Assembly: GCF_035918015.1 (NCBI RefSeq)
Contig: NZ_CP109132.1
Coordinates: 5,084,001 to 5,148,000, forward strand
From: Streptomyces sp. NBC_01754
GTDB lineage: Bacteria > Actinomycetota > Actinomycetes > Streptomycetales > Streptomycetaceae
Direction of reading: 5' to 3'
Length of the DNA stretch: 64,000 bases
The notes beneath the pieces are model-generated. The model was not told the origin of the DNA, did not search any database, and saw only the letters and a program-made list of their open reading frames with translations. The position numbers and the translations under genes were made by a program. Below, one piece after another: positions 52,874 through 62,442 of this stretch (the first letter of the stretch is position 1; each line of letters starts with the position of its first letter).

Positions 52874-52902
52874 GCGGCCCGGCGCCACGGGGAACGGGCC
52901 GC
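52874..52902 (+). terminator. Hairpin directly after the TetR gene
   Basis: An 8-bp stem GCGGCCCG/CGGGCCGC with a 13-base loop starts at the base after the stop codon. It has no T-run. Confidence 0.5.
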
Positions 52903-53015
52903 ACAGGGGCGTGTGCGTCGTGCGTAGGGGCCGGGCTGCCCTCAGGGTGGTACCCGCTGCCCCGAGGGTGGGCGGGGTACGTGCCCGCTCCCAGGGGGCC
53001 GGGGTACGGAGAGCG

Positions 53016-53339
53016 TCAGTGCGAGGAGCCGGACAGCTGGAGCCCGATCACACCGACGATCACCAGCGAGACCGACACCAGCTTGAGCGTGGAGACCACG
53101 TCGTCGAGGAAGACCATGCCGTAGATCGCCGTACCGGCCGCCCCGATGCCGGTCCACACCGCGTACGCGGGCCCCACGTCGAGCTTCTTCAGCGACATCG
53201 TCAGCAGCCCGAAACTGCCCAGGGCGAACGCGCAGAACGCGATCGTCGGCCAGAGGCGGGTGAAGCCGTGCGACAGCTTCAGGCACACGGCGAAACCGGT
53301 CTCCAGCAGTCCGGCGACCACGACCAGCAACCACGCCAT
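53016..53339 (-). CDS. Small multidrug resistance (SMR) exporter, SugE/EmrE type
   Basis: A 107-residue protein with four membrane helices; start at 53339 with GGAGG upstream. The essential membrane Glu13 is present in LLETGFAVCLKLSHG, and AYAVWTGIGAAGTAIYG marks helix 3. The LKLSHG stretch resembles the SugE/Gdx subgroup, which exports guanidinium and quaternary ammonium compounds. A 6-bp inverted repeat (ACTCGC, 53407-53412, with 53421-53426) lies in its upstream region and could bind a regulator. Confidence 0.88.
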   Translation of the reverse strand: MAWLLVVVAGLLETGFAVCLKLSHGFTRLWPTIAFCAFALGSFGLLTMSLKKLDVGPAYAVWTGIGAAGTAIYGMVFLDDVVSTLKLVSVSLVIVGVIGLQLSGSSH

Positions 53340-53448
53340 CGTCAGGTGCCTCCCACGTAGGTGACCTTCGTCTCGCTTCGCGATTATGCCCTGACCGGCC
53401 CCGGTAACTCGCAAACATGCGCGAGTCGGTCCGTCGTTCCACCGGCCG

Positions 53449-54465
53449 TCAGTCGCCCTCGCGGCGCTCCCGGGTCTCCAGGAGGCGGCGCAGCGAGTCC
53501 AGGCGGGCGGGGTCCGCGTGGCCTTCGGCCACCCAGGCGTCCAGGGCGCACTCCGTCTCGCGGCTGTCGTGGGTGCAGCCGCGCGGGCAGTTCTCCGCGC
53601 CCGGTCGCAGGTCCGGGAAGGCGTTGATGACCCGGGACGGATCGACGTGGTGCAGTCCGAACGACCGCACACCCGGGGTGTCGACCACCCAGCCGCGCCC
53701 GTCCCCCAGCGGCAGTGCGAGCGCGGAGGTCGTGGTGTGCCGGCCCCGCCCCGTGACGGCGTTCACCAGACCGGTCGTACGCCGTTTGTCCTCGGCCACC
53801 AGGGCGTTGACCAGGGTGGTCTTGCCCACCCCGGAGTGCCCGACGAAGGCGGTCACCTTGCCGTCCAGTAGTTCGCGTACCCCTTCGGCCGCGTCGCCGT
53901 TCTCCAGTTCCTCGCGGCTGGTGACGACATAGGGGACGCCGAGCGGTGTGTACGCCTCCAGGAGCTTGTCCGGGGAGGCCAGATCGGACTTGGTCAGGAC
54001 GAGGAGCGGGGAGAGCCCGCCGTCGTACGCCGCGACCAGGCAACGGTCGATCATGCGGGGGCGGGGTTCGGGGTCCGCGAGCGCGGTGACGACGGCCAGC
54101 TGGTCGGCGTTGGCGACGACCACCCGCTCGTAGGGGTCGTCGTCGTCCGCCGTGCGGCGCAGCACCGACGTGCGCCGGCCGATGCGCACGATGCGGGCCA
54201 GGGTGTCCTTGTCGCCGGAGAGATCGCCGACCAGGGAGACCCTGTCACCCACCACGGCCGCCTTGCGTCCCAGCTCCCGGGCCTTCATCGCCATCACGGT
54301 GCGGCCGTCCACGAGGCACGTGAGCCGGCCCCGGTCGACCGTGAGGACCATCCCGTCCTGGGCGTCCTCGTGCTTGGGGCGGGTGTGGGTGCGGGGCCGG
54401 TTGCCCTTGGGGTTGGGGCGGACGCGGATGTCGTCCTCGTCGGGGTTCTTCCCGTAGCGGCGCAT
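53449..54465 (-). CDS. rsgA: Ribosome biogenesis GTPase RsgA
   Basis: A 338-residue circularly permuted GTPase. An OB-fold spans about 38-105, then G4 TKSD (158-161), G1 GHSGVGKTT (209-217) and G3 DTPG (about 263). The C-terminal zinc region is ENCPRGCTHDSRETEC. It matures the 30S subunit. The start is 4 bases after the aroA stop, so the two genes form an operon, the same pair as Rv3227-Rv3228. Confidence 0.93.
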   Translation of the reverse strand: MRRYGKNPDEDDIRVRPNPKGNRPRTHTRPKHEDAQDGMVLTVDRGRLTCLVDGRTVMAMKARELGRKAAVVGDRVSLVGDLSGDKDTLARIVRIGRRTSVLRRTADDDDPYERVVVANADQLAVVTALADPEPRPRMIDRCLVAAYDGGLSPLLVLTKSDLASPDKLLEAYTPLGVPYVVTSREELENGDAAEGVRELLDGKVTAFVGHSGVGKTTLVNALVAEDKRRTTGLVNAVTGRGRHTTTSALALPLGDGRGWVVDTPGVRSFGLHHVDPSRVINAFPDLRPGAENCPRGCTHDSRETECALDAWVAEGHADPARLDSLRRLLETRERREGD

Positions 54466-54469
54466 CGGC

Positions 54470-55849
54470 TCAGGCCCCGGGCTTTTCCACGGGGATCCCG
54501 AGCGCGCCGGGTGACACCCCGACCGTGTCCGGGTCGGAGTCGAGCATGCCGGTCCACAGGTCCGGGAAGTCCGGGAGCGTCTTCGCGGTCGTGGCCACGT
54601 TCTCCACCTCGACCCCCGGCACGGCGAGACCGATGACCGCGGCCGCCGTCGCCATCCGGTGGTCGTCGTACGTGTGGAAGACGCCGCCCTGGAGCGGGCG
54701 GGGCTTGATCATCAGGCCGTCGGCCGTCTCCGTGACGTCGCCGCCCAGGCCGTTGATCTCCTTGGTGAGGGCGGCCAGCCGGTCCGTCTCGTGCAGTCGC
54801 AGATGGGCGACCCCGCTCAACGTGGACGGGGAGTCGGCGAGGGCGGCCAGCGCCGCGATACCCGGGGTCAGCTCGCCGACCTCGCCGAGATCGACGTCGA
54901 TGCCGTGGATACGGCCCGAACCGGTGAAGGTGAGGCCCCGTTCGGTCAGCTCGCAGCTGCCGCCCATCGCGGTGAAGATCTCGCGCAGCGCGTCACCCGG
55001 CTGGGTGGTCCGCGTGGGCCAGTCGGGGACCGTGACCCGGCCCCCGGTGACCAGCGCGGCGGCCAGGAACGGCTGCGCGTTGGAGAGGTCCGGCTCCACC
55101 GTCAGGTCGCGGCCGAGGAGGGCCGAGGGCGACACCCGCCAGACGTTCGGCTCACCGCCCGTCTCCGGTTCGTCGACCTGGGCGCCGGCGGCGCGCAGCA
55201 TGTCGACCGTCATCCGGATGTGCGGCATGGACGGCAGGGTGCTGCCGGTGTGGCGGACCTCCACGCCCTGGTTGAAACGGGGGGCCGAGAGCAGCAGGGC
55301 GGAGACGAACTGGGAGGACGAGGAGGCGTCGATCGCCACCGGCCCGCCGTCCAGCGCGCCCGCGCCGTGCACGGTCAGGGGAAGGGCGCCGCGGAGGTCG
55401 TCGTCGATGCGGGCCCCCAGCGCGCGCAGCGCGTCGATCACGCCGTGCAGGGGTCGCTCGTAGGAGCGTGCATCGCCGTCGAAGCGGACCGGGCCGTCCG
55501 CGAGGCAGGCCACGGGCGGCAGGAAGCGCATGACGGTGCCCGCGTTGCCGACGTCGACGGTGGCCGGGCCGTGGAGACCGGCCGGGATGATCCGCCAGGC
55601 CTCGCCCGAACCGTCCGGGCCCACGCCCTCCTCGATGCCCACACCCAGCGTGCGCAGGGCCTGGGCCATCAGCAGGGTGTCCCGGGAGCGCAGCGGGCGG
55701 CGCAGCCAGCCCGGCTCCGAGGACAGCGCGGCGAGGACCAGGGCGCGGTTGGTGACGGACTTCGATCCGGGCACGGTGACGGTCGCGTCGACGGCCCCGG
55801 TCGCGTGGGGGGCGGGCCAGAGGGCAGGGTGCACGGAACTCTCGGTCAT
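54470..55849 (-). CDS. aroA: 3-phosphoshikimate 1-carboxyvinyltransferase (EPSP synthase)
   Basis: A 459-residue protein starting [20 protein letters not shown]. Substrate-binding motifs are [12 protein letters not shown] (Lys30), [12 protein letters not shown] and ARSYERPL, with a second domain repeat at [10 protein letters not shown]. It makes EPSP from shikimate-3-phosphate and PEP in aromatic amino acid synthesis. It lies just upstream of rsgA. Confidence 0.95.
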   Translation of the reverse strand: MTESSVHPALWPAPHATGAVDATVTVPGSKSVTNRALVLAALSSEPGWLRRPLRSRDTLLMAQALRTLGVGIEEGVGPDGSGEAWRIIPAGLHGPATVDVGNAGTVMRFLPPVACLADGPVRFDGDARSYERPLHGVIDALRALGARIDDDLRGALPLTVHGAGALDGGPVAIDASSSSQFVSALLLSAPRFNQGVEVRHTGSTLPSMPHIRMTVDMLRAAGAQVDEPETGGEPNVWRVSPSALLGRDLTVEPDLSNAQPFLAAALVTGGRVTVPDWPTRTTQPGDALREIFTAMGGSCELTERGLTFTGSGRIHGIDVDLGEVGELTPGIAALAALADSPSTLSGVAHLRLHETDRLAALTKEINGLGGDVTETADGLMIKPRPLQGGVFHTYDDHRMATAAAVIGLAVPGVEVENVATTAKTLPDFPDLWTGMLDSDPDTVGVSPGALGIPVEKPGA

Positions 55850-56011
55850 GCCCCTCACTTTAGTGGCTCACGGCAAACCCAGAGGATCAACAAATGGGGA
55901 GAAACCTGGTCGTAACGCAAGGATGGTACGGGCGCCCGCCGGACTCCGGGCCTTCGCGGCCTCGGGGGCCTCCCGTCATTCCCGGCCTCCGGCCACCATG
56001 GGGCGGTGGCC

Positions 56012-56725
56012 TCACAGTCCGAGCAGCCAGCGTCCGCCGCCGGTCAGTGAGCACAGGGAGACCGCGTGGAAGAGGAACAGCCACATCGCGGCCGGGGCGT
56101 GCGTCAGCCGGGCGAGCTGGTCGGCGTCGGAGTCCGGCGCACCCCCGTGGCGGCGCTTGGACTGGAGCTCGAAGGCCGGACGTACCCCGCCCAGCAGCAG
56201 GAACCAGACCACGGTGTAGGCGAACGCCGACTGGACGTCGGGCGAGGTGAGCCAGGACACCAGCAGGAAGGTCGTACCCGTGAGGATGACCGTCAGGGCC
56301 CCGTAGAGATTGCGGATCATCACCAGCATCACCGCGAGCAGCGCGGTGGCCAGCCACAGGAGCAGCGTGATCCGGCCGTCGGCCAGCAGCCAGGCGCCGC
56401 CGAGCCCGAGCAGCGACGGTGCCGTGTAGCCCGCCGCCGCGGTGAGGATCATGCCGACGCCGGTCGGCTTGCCGCGGCTCACCGTCAGCCCGCTGGTGTC
56501 CGAGTGCAGCCGGATCCCGGAGAGCCGCCGTCCGGTCAGCAGGGCGACCAGCCCGTGACCGCCCTCGTGAGCGATGGTGATCGCGTTGCGTGAGAGCCGC
56601 CATATGAGGTTCGGTACGACGACGACGAGCGCGGCGGTGGCCGTCACGACCACCAGCCACTGCTCGGGCGCGGGCTGGGTGCCGAAGACGCGATCCCACA
56701 GATCGCCCAGTTCGGTGCTGTCCAT
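56012..56725 (-). CDS. M50B-type intramembrane metalloprotease-like protein
   Basis: A 237-residue polytopic protein from ATG 56725 with AAGGAG upstream. The first helix is VVTATAALVVVVP. It carries the HExxH site AHEGGHG (His53, Glu54, His57), then four or five helices. The second M50 motif (NxxPxxxxDG) is not obvious; the family is the short actinobacterial M50B type. Possible regulated intramembrane proteolysis; substrate unknown. It is divergent from the SRAP gene by 74 bases. Confidence 0.8.
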   Translation of the reverse strand: MDSTELGDLWDRVFGTQPAPEQWLVVVTATAALVVVVPNLIWRLSRNAITIAHEGGHGLVALLTGRRLSGIRLHSDTSGLTVSRGKPTGVGMILTAAAGYTAPSLLGLGGAWLLADGRITLLLWLATALLAVMLVMIRNLYGALTVILTGTTFLLVSWLTSPDVQSAFAYTVVWFLLLGGVRPAFELQSKRRHGGAPDSDADQLARLTHAPAAMWLFLFHAVSLCSLTGGGRWLLGL

Positions 56726-56799
56726 GATGCGGGCGGCTCCTTGAGGTATGTGAGACAACGGCGTCCGCTCGACTCGCGGATCGTGGCAGTCTGGCACTT

Positions 56800-57615
56800 A
56801 TGTGCGGACGGTATGCGGCCAGTCGGCGGCCAGAGGACCTGACCGGACTCTTCGGGGTCGAGAAGTGGGAGCCGACCGAGACGGTGGAGCCCGACTGGAA
56901 CGTGGCCCCGACGAAGGAGGTCTACGCGGTACTCGAGCGTCCGGTGAAGGACGCCGACGACCGGCGTCCGGTTCGCCAGCTGCGCACCCTGAAGTGGGGG
57001 CTGGTCCCTTCCTGGTCGAAGTCGCCCGACGGGGCCGCCCGCATGATCAACGCCCGGGCGGAGACCGTCCACGAGAAGCCGTCGTTCCGCCGCCCCTTCG
57101 CTTCGAGGCGGTGCATCCTGCCCGCCGACGGCTACTACGAGTGGGTGACCGGCGCCGACGAGCGGCAGCTGGAGGAGAAGGGGAAGAGGAAACGGCCTCG
57201 CAAGCAGCCGTACTTCGTGACCCCCGCGGACGGTTCCGTCTTCGCGATGGCCGGGATCTACGACTTCTGGCGCGACCGCACCCTGCCCGAGGACCACCCC
57301 CGGGCCTGGTGGGTGACCTGCTCGGTGATCACCACCGAGGCGGAGACCTCCCCGCTCTCCGTGGCCCCCGCCGAAGGGCCGGCCGCGCTCGCCGACATCC
57401 ACCCCCGGATGCCGCTGATGCTCCCCCCGGACCGCTGGGACGCCTGGCTGGACCCCTCGCACACCGACGTGGAGGAGCTCCGCGCTCTCCTGGAACCGCC
57501 GCCCGGCGGGCTGATGCGGGCCTACCCGGTCGGTACCGCCGTCAGCAACGTCCGCAACAACGGCCCGGAACTCCTCGACGAGCTGGCCGCGCCTGAGCTG
57601 AGCACGCTGTTCTGA
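56800..57615 (+). CDS. SRAP (YedK/HMCES) abasic-site shield protein
   Basis: A 271-residue protein. The catalytic Cys2 follows the start Met (MCGRYAAS). Other conserved sites are WNVAPT, WGLVPSW, MINARAET, the ADGYYEW glutamate and the IHPRMP histidine. It forms a covalent thiazolidine link to abasic sites in single-stranded DNA. The removal of Met1 exposes Cys2, as the family requires. Related to Rv3226c next to aroA in mycobacteria. Confidence 0.93.
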   Translation: MCGRYAASRRPEDLTGLFGVEKWEPTETVEPDWNVAPTKEVYAVLERPVKDADDRRPVRQLRTLKWGLVPSWSKSPDGAARMINARAETVHEKPSFRRPFASRRCILPADGYYEWVTGADERQLEEKGKRKRPRKQPYFVTPADGSVFAMAGIYDFWRDRTLPEDHPRAWWVTCSVITTEAETSPLSVAPAEGPAALADIHPRMPLMLPPDRWDAWLDPSHTDVEELRALLEPPPGGLMRAYPVGTAVSNVRNNGPELLDELAAPELSTLF

Positions 57616-57632
57616 GCGGGCAGGATGGCTCC

Positions 57633-58313
57633 GTGAACCCTCCAGAGACCGGAAGCGGAACCGAAACCGGAACGGAAACCGGAAGCGGAACCGTATCCGT
57701 CGACACCGGCGCCGGAGTGGCGAGGATCACCTGGCTGCCCGCCCGCGGCGCCCGGCTGGTGCTCGCACTCGGCCACGGCGCCGGCGGCGGCATCGAGGCC
57801 CGGGACCTCCAGGCGCTGGCCGCCGTGCTCCCCGCACGCGGTGTGAGCGTGGCCCTCGTGGAACAGCCCTGGCGGGTGGCGGGGAAGAAGCCGGCCCCCG
57901 CGCCCCGGACGCTGGACACCGCCTGGCACGGGCTGTGGCCCGCGCTGGCCGCCCCGGGCCTGCCGGTCGTCGCCGGCGGACGCAGCGCGGGGGCCAGGGT
58001 GGCCTGCCGTACGGCCGCCGGACTCGGCGCCCACGCGGTGCTCGCGCTGGCCTTTCCGCTGCACCCGCCGGGCCGCCCGGAGAAGTCGCGGGCGGACGAG
58101 CTGCTGGGCACAGGGGTGCCCGCCCTCGTCGTCCAGGGCGGGCGTGACCCCTTCGGGCGGCCCGCCGAGTTCCCCCAGGGGGAGCACGGGATCGTCGAGG
58201 TGCCCCACGGGGACCATGGATTCGCGGTGCCGAAGAAGGCCCCGCTGACCCAGGTTCAGGCGCTGGACGTCCTCACCGGTGCGGTCGCCGACTGGCTGGA
58301 CGGACTGCCGTAG
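57633..58313 (+). CDS. Small alpha/beta hydrolase (Tex30/KANL3-type)
   Basis: A 226-residue protein from GTG 57633, 17 bases after the SRAP gene. The first 15 residues are a Gly/Thr/Glu repeat coded by near-perfect hexamers (GSGTETGTETGSGT). The fold shows LGHGAGGG, nucleophile GGRSAGARVA, VVQGGRDPFG and the final His in PHGDHGFAV. Substrate unknown. Its position just upstream of sigR is conserved in Streptomyces. Confidence 0.8.
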   Translation: MNPPETGSGTETGTETGSGTVSVDTGAGVARITWLPARGARLVLALGHGAGGGIEARDLQALAAVLPARGVSVALVEQPWRVAGKKPAPAPRTLDTAWHGLWPALAAPGLPVVAGGRSAGARVACRTAAGLGAHAVLALAFPLHPPGRPEKSRADELLGTGVPALVVQGGRDPFGRPAEFPQGEHGIVEVPHGDHGFAVPKKAPLTQVQALDVLTGAVADWLDGLP

Positions 58314-58344
58314 GCGCGTAGTTCGGCTCGCATCCCCGTCCCCG

Positions 58345-58370
58345 GGAATGCGGCGTGCGGTACGGCTGTT
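58345..58370 (+). promoter_or_regulatory. Autoregulatory sigma-R promoter of sigR
   Basis: GGAAT (58345-58349), 18 bases, GTT (58368-58370) is an exact SigR consensus site 51 bases before the upstream ATG of sigR. It corresponds to the known autoregulated sigRp2 promoter of S. coelicolor. Confidence 0.88.
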
Positions 58371-58420
58371 GTCAGTGATGTCGGTACAACAAGTCGTACG
58401 TGGAAGAGGGAGTCCGTCGC

Positions 58421-59263
58421 ATGGGTTCGACCATCTGCCCGCGCCGCTCGAACACCGCTGACCTCGAGTGGACGGTGCTGCGTGCGGCGAGGACCCCGTC
58501 CCAGGGCACCGCGGCCGGAGCCGATCGGCAGCCCGCGCGTGAGCAAGGTCGACTATTCTCCGATGCGAGCGGGTCCGGTTTCGGCTCCGCCACTTCGTTG
58601 GAGGAGGTGGGTCCGGTCACTGGGACCGACACAGGGACCGACGACGGCCGCGCGAGGGAGACGACCGCCGAGCGCAACGCGCGCTTCGAGCGTGACGCCC
58701 TCGGATATCTCGACCAGATGTACTCGGCGGCGCTGCGCATGACGCGCAACCCCGCCGACGCCGAGGACCTGGTCCAGGAGACGTATGCCAAGGCGTACGG
58801 CTCCTTCCACCAGTTCCGTGAGGGCACGAACCTCAAGGCGTGGATGTACCGCATCCTCACCAATACCTTCATCAACTCGTACCGCAAGAAGCAGCGCGAA
58901 CCGCAGCGGAGCGGGGCCGAGGAGATCGAGGACTGGCAGCTGGCGCGGGCCGAGTCGCACATGTCGACCGGACTGCGCTCGGCGGAGTCCCAGGCCCTCG
59001 ACCACCTGCCCGACTCCGACGTGAAATCCGCCCTTCAGGCGATCCCCGAAGAGTTCCGCATCGCCGTCTACCTCGCCGACGTCGAGGGCTTTGCCTACAA
59101 GGAGATCGCGGACATCATGGGGACACCCATCGGTACGGTGATGTCCCGACTGCATCGGGGGCGCCGCCAGCTGCGCGGCATGCTGGAGGACTACGCGCGC
59201 GAGCGCGGGCTGGTCCCGGCCGGTGCCGGTGAGTCGGACGACAGGAAAGGCTCGGCCTCATGA
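58421..59263 (+). CDS. sigR: Thiol-stress ECF sigma factor SigR
   Basis: Two starts are likely used. The ATG at 58421 has AGAGGGAG upstream and gives a 280-residue long form, the equivalent of the unstable isoform made from sigRp2. The stable form is expected from GTG 58607 (VGPVTGTD), giving 218 residues. Region 2 is [20 protein letters not shown] and [17 protein letters not shown]; region 4 is [20 protein letters not shown]. SigR directs genes for thioredoxin, mycothiol and proteolysis. Its stop overlaps rsrA by 4 bases (ATGA). Confidence 0.95.
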   Translation: MGSTICPRRSNTADLEWTVLRAARTPSQGTAAGADRQPAREQGRLFSDASGSGFGSATSLEEVGPVTGTDTGTDDGRARETTAERNARFERDALGYLDQMYSAALRMTRNPADAEDLVQETYAKAYGSFHQFREGTNLKAWMYRILTNTFINSYRKKQREPQRSGAEEIEDWQLARAESHMSTGLRSAESQALDHLPDSDVKSALQAIPEEFRIAVYLADVEGFAYKEIADIMGTPIGTVMSRLHRGRRQLRGMLEDYARERGLVPAGAGESDDRKGSAS

Positions 59264-59580
59264 GCTGCGGAGAGCCGCACGAGACGGATTGCTCAGAGGT
59301 CCTCGACCATCTCTACGAGTTCCTCGACCGTGAGATGCCCGAGGGCGACTGCACCAAGTTCGAGGTGCATTTCGAGGAATGCTCCCCGTGCCTGGAGAAG
59401 TACGGCCTGGAGCAGGCGGTCAAGAAGCTCGTGAAGCGCTGCTGCGGTCAGGACGACGTGCCGGCCGATCTGCGCTCCAAGGTGATGGGCCGGATCGAAC
59501 TGATCCGCGCGGGCGAGACCGTCCCCGAACAGGACGTGGCCCTGGGCGACGCCGACAGGCCGGCCGCCACCGCGGAGTGA
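59260..59580 (+). CDS. rsrA: Redox-sensitive anti-sigma factor RsrA
   Basis: A 106-residue zinc anti-sigma factor. Cys3, His7, Cys11, Cys31, His37, Cys41, Cys44, Cys61 and Cys62 match the S. coelicolor protein position for position, including the HFEECSPC (HxxxCxxC) motif. Reduced zinc-RsrA holds SigR. A disulfide between Cys11 and Cys44 or Cys41 ejects zinc and frees SigR. It is translationally coupled to sigR, and a GC hairpin follows. Confidence 0.96.
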   Translation: MSCGEPHETDCSEVLDHLYEFLDREMPEGDCTKFEVHFEECSPCLEKYGLEQAVKKLVKRCCGQDDVPADLRSKVMGRIELIRAGETVPEQDVALGDADRPAATAE

Positions 59581-59637
59581 CACTTCTTCCCGCGTGACGG
59601 TCACTTCCGAGTGACATCATTCCCCGGAACGCCCCGT

Positions 59638-59662
59638 GCCCCGCGTGAGACCTCCGCGGGGC
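59638..59662 (+). terminator. Hairpin downstream of rsrA
   Basis: An 8-bp stem GCCCCGCG/CGCGGGGC with a 9-base loop lies 57 bases after the rsrA stop and has no T-run. The rest of the 214-base gap to 59794 shows no gene. Confidence 0.5.
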
Positions 59663-59794
59663 GACGGCCCCACCGCCCCCCGATGCGGGCGTTCCCCTGG
59701 CGTCACCCGAATGTGCTAATCCGGCCCGTTGAGGCCATCGGTACCTCCCAACTCGCTAGCCTGGCGCCTTCATTGACCAGGCTGGGGGTGGGCG

Positions 59795-61189
59795 GTGCGG
59801 GTGAGGAGCACACCGGTCGCGGCGCGCCTCTACATCCTGGGCGTCTCGGTCGCCGCCGTGGTCTGCGCCCTGCCCGCGTACGGGCCCTGGGCCGGTACGC
59901 CCTGGGGCACGCTCCTGCTCCTCGCCGCGCTCTGCCTGGCCTGCGAGATCCCCGCGCGCCGGCCCTTCTTCGGCAGCTCGCTCCCGGTCGGGGCCGGGTC
60001 CTTCTTCCCGCTGCTGCTCGCGGCCGCCTTCCTGCTGCCCCCGGCCGCCGCGGTCCTCGTCTCCATACCCGGGTCGCTGGCCGGCCGGATCGAGCAGCCA
60101 CCCGTCGCGGCCCGCCGTGTCTGGCGGACCGCGCAACTCGCGCTCACCGTGGGGGCGGCCTCCTGGGCGTACGCGTTCCTGGGCGGGCCGGCCACCCTCG
60201 GCGGTGCCGGAGGCGCAGCGGCGCCGGGCCTGCCGTACGCCCTGCTGCCCGCCTGTGGGGCAGCGCTCGTCTTCAGTACCGTCCTGGCGGCGCTGGACGG
60301 CGGGATCCTGGCCACCGCCGAGCGGGTCCCGCCGCTCCACGCCTGGCGCGGACTGCACGCCTCCGTGGGACCGCACCTGGTGCACGCCCTCGCCGGGCTG
60401 ATGATGGCCGTGCTGTGGCGCAGCCCGTACGGGCCGGTCTCGGCACTGGTCGTGCTCCTGCCGATGTACATCTCCTGCTGGGTGTTCGCCCAGTACCACC
60501 GCCAGCACGCCGCGCACCGCGCCACCATCAGGGCCCTCGTCCAGGCCGTCGACATCAAGGACGGGTACACGCGTGGGCACAGCGAGCGGGTGGGCCGCGC
60601 CTCGGAGCTGATCGCCCGTGAACTCGGCATGGCCGAACGGCGCATGGAGGCGCTCCGCTTCGCCGGCATCCTGCACGACGTCGGCAAGCTCGGCGTGCCC
60701 ACCCGGGTCCTGCGCAAGGACGGGCCCCTCACCCCCGAGGAACGCCGGATCATCGAGCTGCACCCGGAGTACGGCCACGAGATCGTCCGGGGCATCGGCT
60801 TCCTGGACGAGGCGCGCGCCGCGATCCTGCACCACCACGAACGGCTCGACGGCAGCGGCTATCCCTACGGGCTCAGCGGCGAGGCCATTCCGGAGTTCGC
60901 CCGGGTCGTCGCCGTGGCGGACGCCTTCGACGCGATGACCTCCACCCGCTCCTACCGGCCCGGCCGGCCCGTCCCCGCCGCAGTGGAGGAGCTCGAACGC
61001 TGCGCCGGAAGCCAGTTCGATCCCCGGATGGTACGGGCCCTGGCGCGGGCCCTGGACCAACACGGCTGGTCCGCCGCGGTCACCGCGGTCACCTCCGACG
61101 AGGAGGCGTCCCGGCCGCCCCGGCAGCGCCCCGCCCCGCCCCGGGCACCCGCGCCGGGAACCGCCGGCCGCCCGGAGCGCCGGCCGTGA
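59795..61189 (+). CDS. Membrane HD-GYP domain protein
   Basis: A 464-residue protein from GTG 59795. Residues 1-240 carry about six or seven membrane helices (AARLYILGVSVAAVVCALP first). The HD-GYP domain (about 250-420) is intact: GHSERVGR, ILHDVGKLGVP (HD), HHHERLDGSGYPYGL. Such domains hydrolyse cyclic di-GMP or related nucleotides in other bacteria. The tail is Pro/Arg-rich. It overlaps the next gene by 4 bases. It follows sigR-rsrA, but a shared function is not shown. Confidence 0.85.
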   Translation: MRVRSTPVAARLYILGVSVAAVVCALPAYGPWAGTPWGTLLLLAALCLACEIPARRPFFGSSLPVGAGSFFPLLLAAAFLLPPAAAVLVSIPGSLAGRIEQPPVAARRVWRTAQLALTVGAASWAYAFLGGPATLGGAGGAAAPGLPYALLPACGAALVFSTVLAALDGGILATAERVPPLHAWRGLHASVGPHLVHALAGLMMAVLWRSPYGPVSALVVLLPMYISCWVFAQYHRQHAAHRATIRALVQAVDIKDGYTRGHSERVGRASELIARELGMAERRMEALRFAGILHDVGKLGVPTRVLRKDGPLTPEERRIIELHPEYGHEIVRGIGFLDEARAAILHHHERLDGSGYPYGLSGEAIPEFARVVAVADAFDAMTSTRSYRPGRPVPAAVEELERCAGSQFDPRMVRALARALDQHGWSAAVTAVTSDEEASRPPRQRPAPPRAPAPGTAGRPERRP

Positions 61190-62442
61190 CCCTCGTGTAC
61201 CGCCTCGTCCCGCCTCCCGCGGCCCTGGCGGTCCGGGCGGCCGCGCTGGCGCTCGCGGTCGTCGCGCTCGGCCACACGTTCTGGAAGGGCGTCGCCGAGC
61301 CCGGTCACGCCCTCGTCTTCGGAGCCCTGATCATCGTGGGTGAGCTGGCCCGCTGGGGCGCCCTGCCCGGCGAGCGCGAGCCGGCGCCCCTGGGAGCGGC
61401 CGGTGCGCTCGCGTACGCCCTGCTCGGGAGCAGCCGGGGGGAGCCCACCACGCACGGCGTCCTCCAGGTGATCACCGTCGTGGTGGCGGCACAGCTGCTC
61501 GCCGCGGTGCCGCAGGCGGCGCGCGGCAGCGGCCCGGGGCCGGACCGGGTGGCCCGGCGGATCCTGGCCGTGGGTTTCGCCGCCGTGTGCTTCCAGCCGG
61601 TGTCGAACGCGGGACTGGCGGTGCGCTGGTTCGGCGAAGGGCCGCACTTCGCCGTCTTCCTGCTCGTGCTGCTGGTGCTCACCGCCCTGTGCGACGCGGT
61701 GCTCGCGGCCCTGACGGCCAGGACCCCGCGCCCGTTCGGGCCGCTGCTGCGCGACGAGCTCCGGGCGCTCAGCGGGATCGGCTCGGCGGTCTGCGCGACC
61801 GGTGCGGTCATGGCCCTCGGGGTCGCCGTCGCGGGGCTGTGGGCGCTGCCGGTCCTGTGCGTGCCGCTGCTGCTGACCCAGATCTCCTTCCGCCGGTACG
61901 CCGCCGCTCGCACGACGTACCGGCAGACCATCGCGTCGCTGGCCCGGGCCACCGAGATCGCCGGGTACACCCGGCACGGGCACGCCCGCAGGGTGGCCCG
62001 TCTCGCGGACGCGGTCGGCCGGGAGCTGGGCCTGTCCGGTCCCGAGCTGACCGTCCTGGAGTACGCGGCGCTGATGCACGACATCGGCCAGCTCTCACTG
62101 GTGGACGCGGTGCCCGGCGGGGCCACGGTGGCCCTGCCGCCCGCCGAGCAGCGCAGGATCGCCCTGCTCGGCGGCGCCGTGGTCCGGCAGACCGGCGGGG
62201 ACACGGAGGTGGCGGTCGTGGTCGAGCAGCAGGCCGATCCGTACCGGGACCAGCCCGCCGCCGCCAGGATCATCCGCACCGTCAACGCCTACGACGACCT
62301 GTGCGGGGAAGGCGTCAGCGGAGCCCTCAGGGCGCTGGAGCAGCTCCGGCTCGGCACCGGACGCGACTACCAGCCGCAGGTCGTCGAGGCACTGGCGAGA
62401 GTCCTGGCGCGAGGCGGTCTGACCCTGGCCCCCAGCGGGTAA
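61186..62442 (+). CDS. Membrane protein with degenerate HD domain
   Basis: A 418-residue paralogue of the upstream HD-GYP protein, coupled by a GTGA overlap. Residues 1-230 hold membrane helices. The HD domain keeps GHARRVARLADAVGRELG and LMHDIGQL, but the HHE...DGSGYP segment is replaced by VVVEQQADPYRD, so the GYP signature and a metal His are lost. It is probably catalytically inactive and may regulate or dimerise with its partner. Confidence 0.8.
   Translation: MTLVYRLVPPPAALAVRAAALALAVVALGHTFWKGVAEPGHALVFGALIIVGELARWGALPGEREPAPLGAAGALAYALLGSSRGEPTTHGVLQVITVVVAAQLLAAVPQAARGSGPGPDRVARRILAVGFAAVCFQPVSNAGLAVRWFGEGPHFAVFLLVLLVLTALCDAVLAALTARTPRPFGPLLRDELRALSGIGSAVCATGAVMALGVAVAGLWALPVLCVPLLLTQISFRRYAAARTTYRQTIASLARATEIAGYTRHGHARRVARLADAVGRELGLSGPELTVLEYAALMHDIGQLSLVDAVPGGATVALPPAEQRRIALLGGAVVRQTGGDTEVAVVVEQQADPYRDQPAAARIIRTVNAYDDLCGEGVSGALRALEQLRLGTGRDYQPQVVEALARVLARGGLTLAPSG

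Noticed and set aside
53340..53448. Guanidine riboswitch upstream of the SMR exporter
   Set aside because: I could not find the conserved loops of guanidine-I, -II or -III aptamers. Only a 6-bp inverted repeat and a CATAAT-like -10 were visible.
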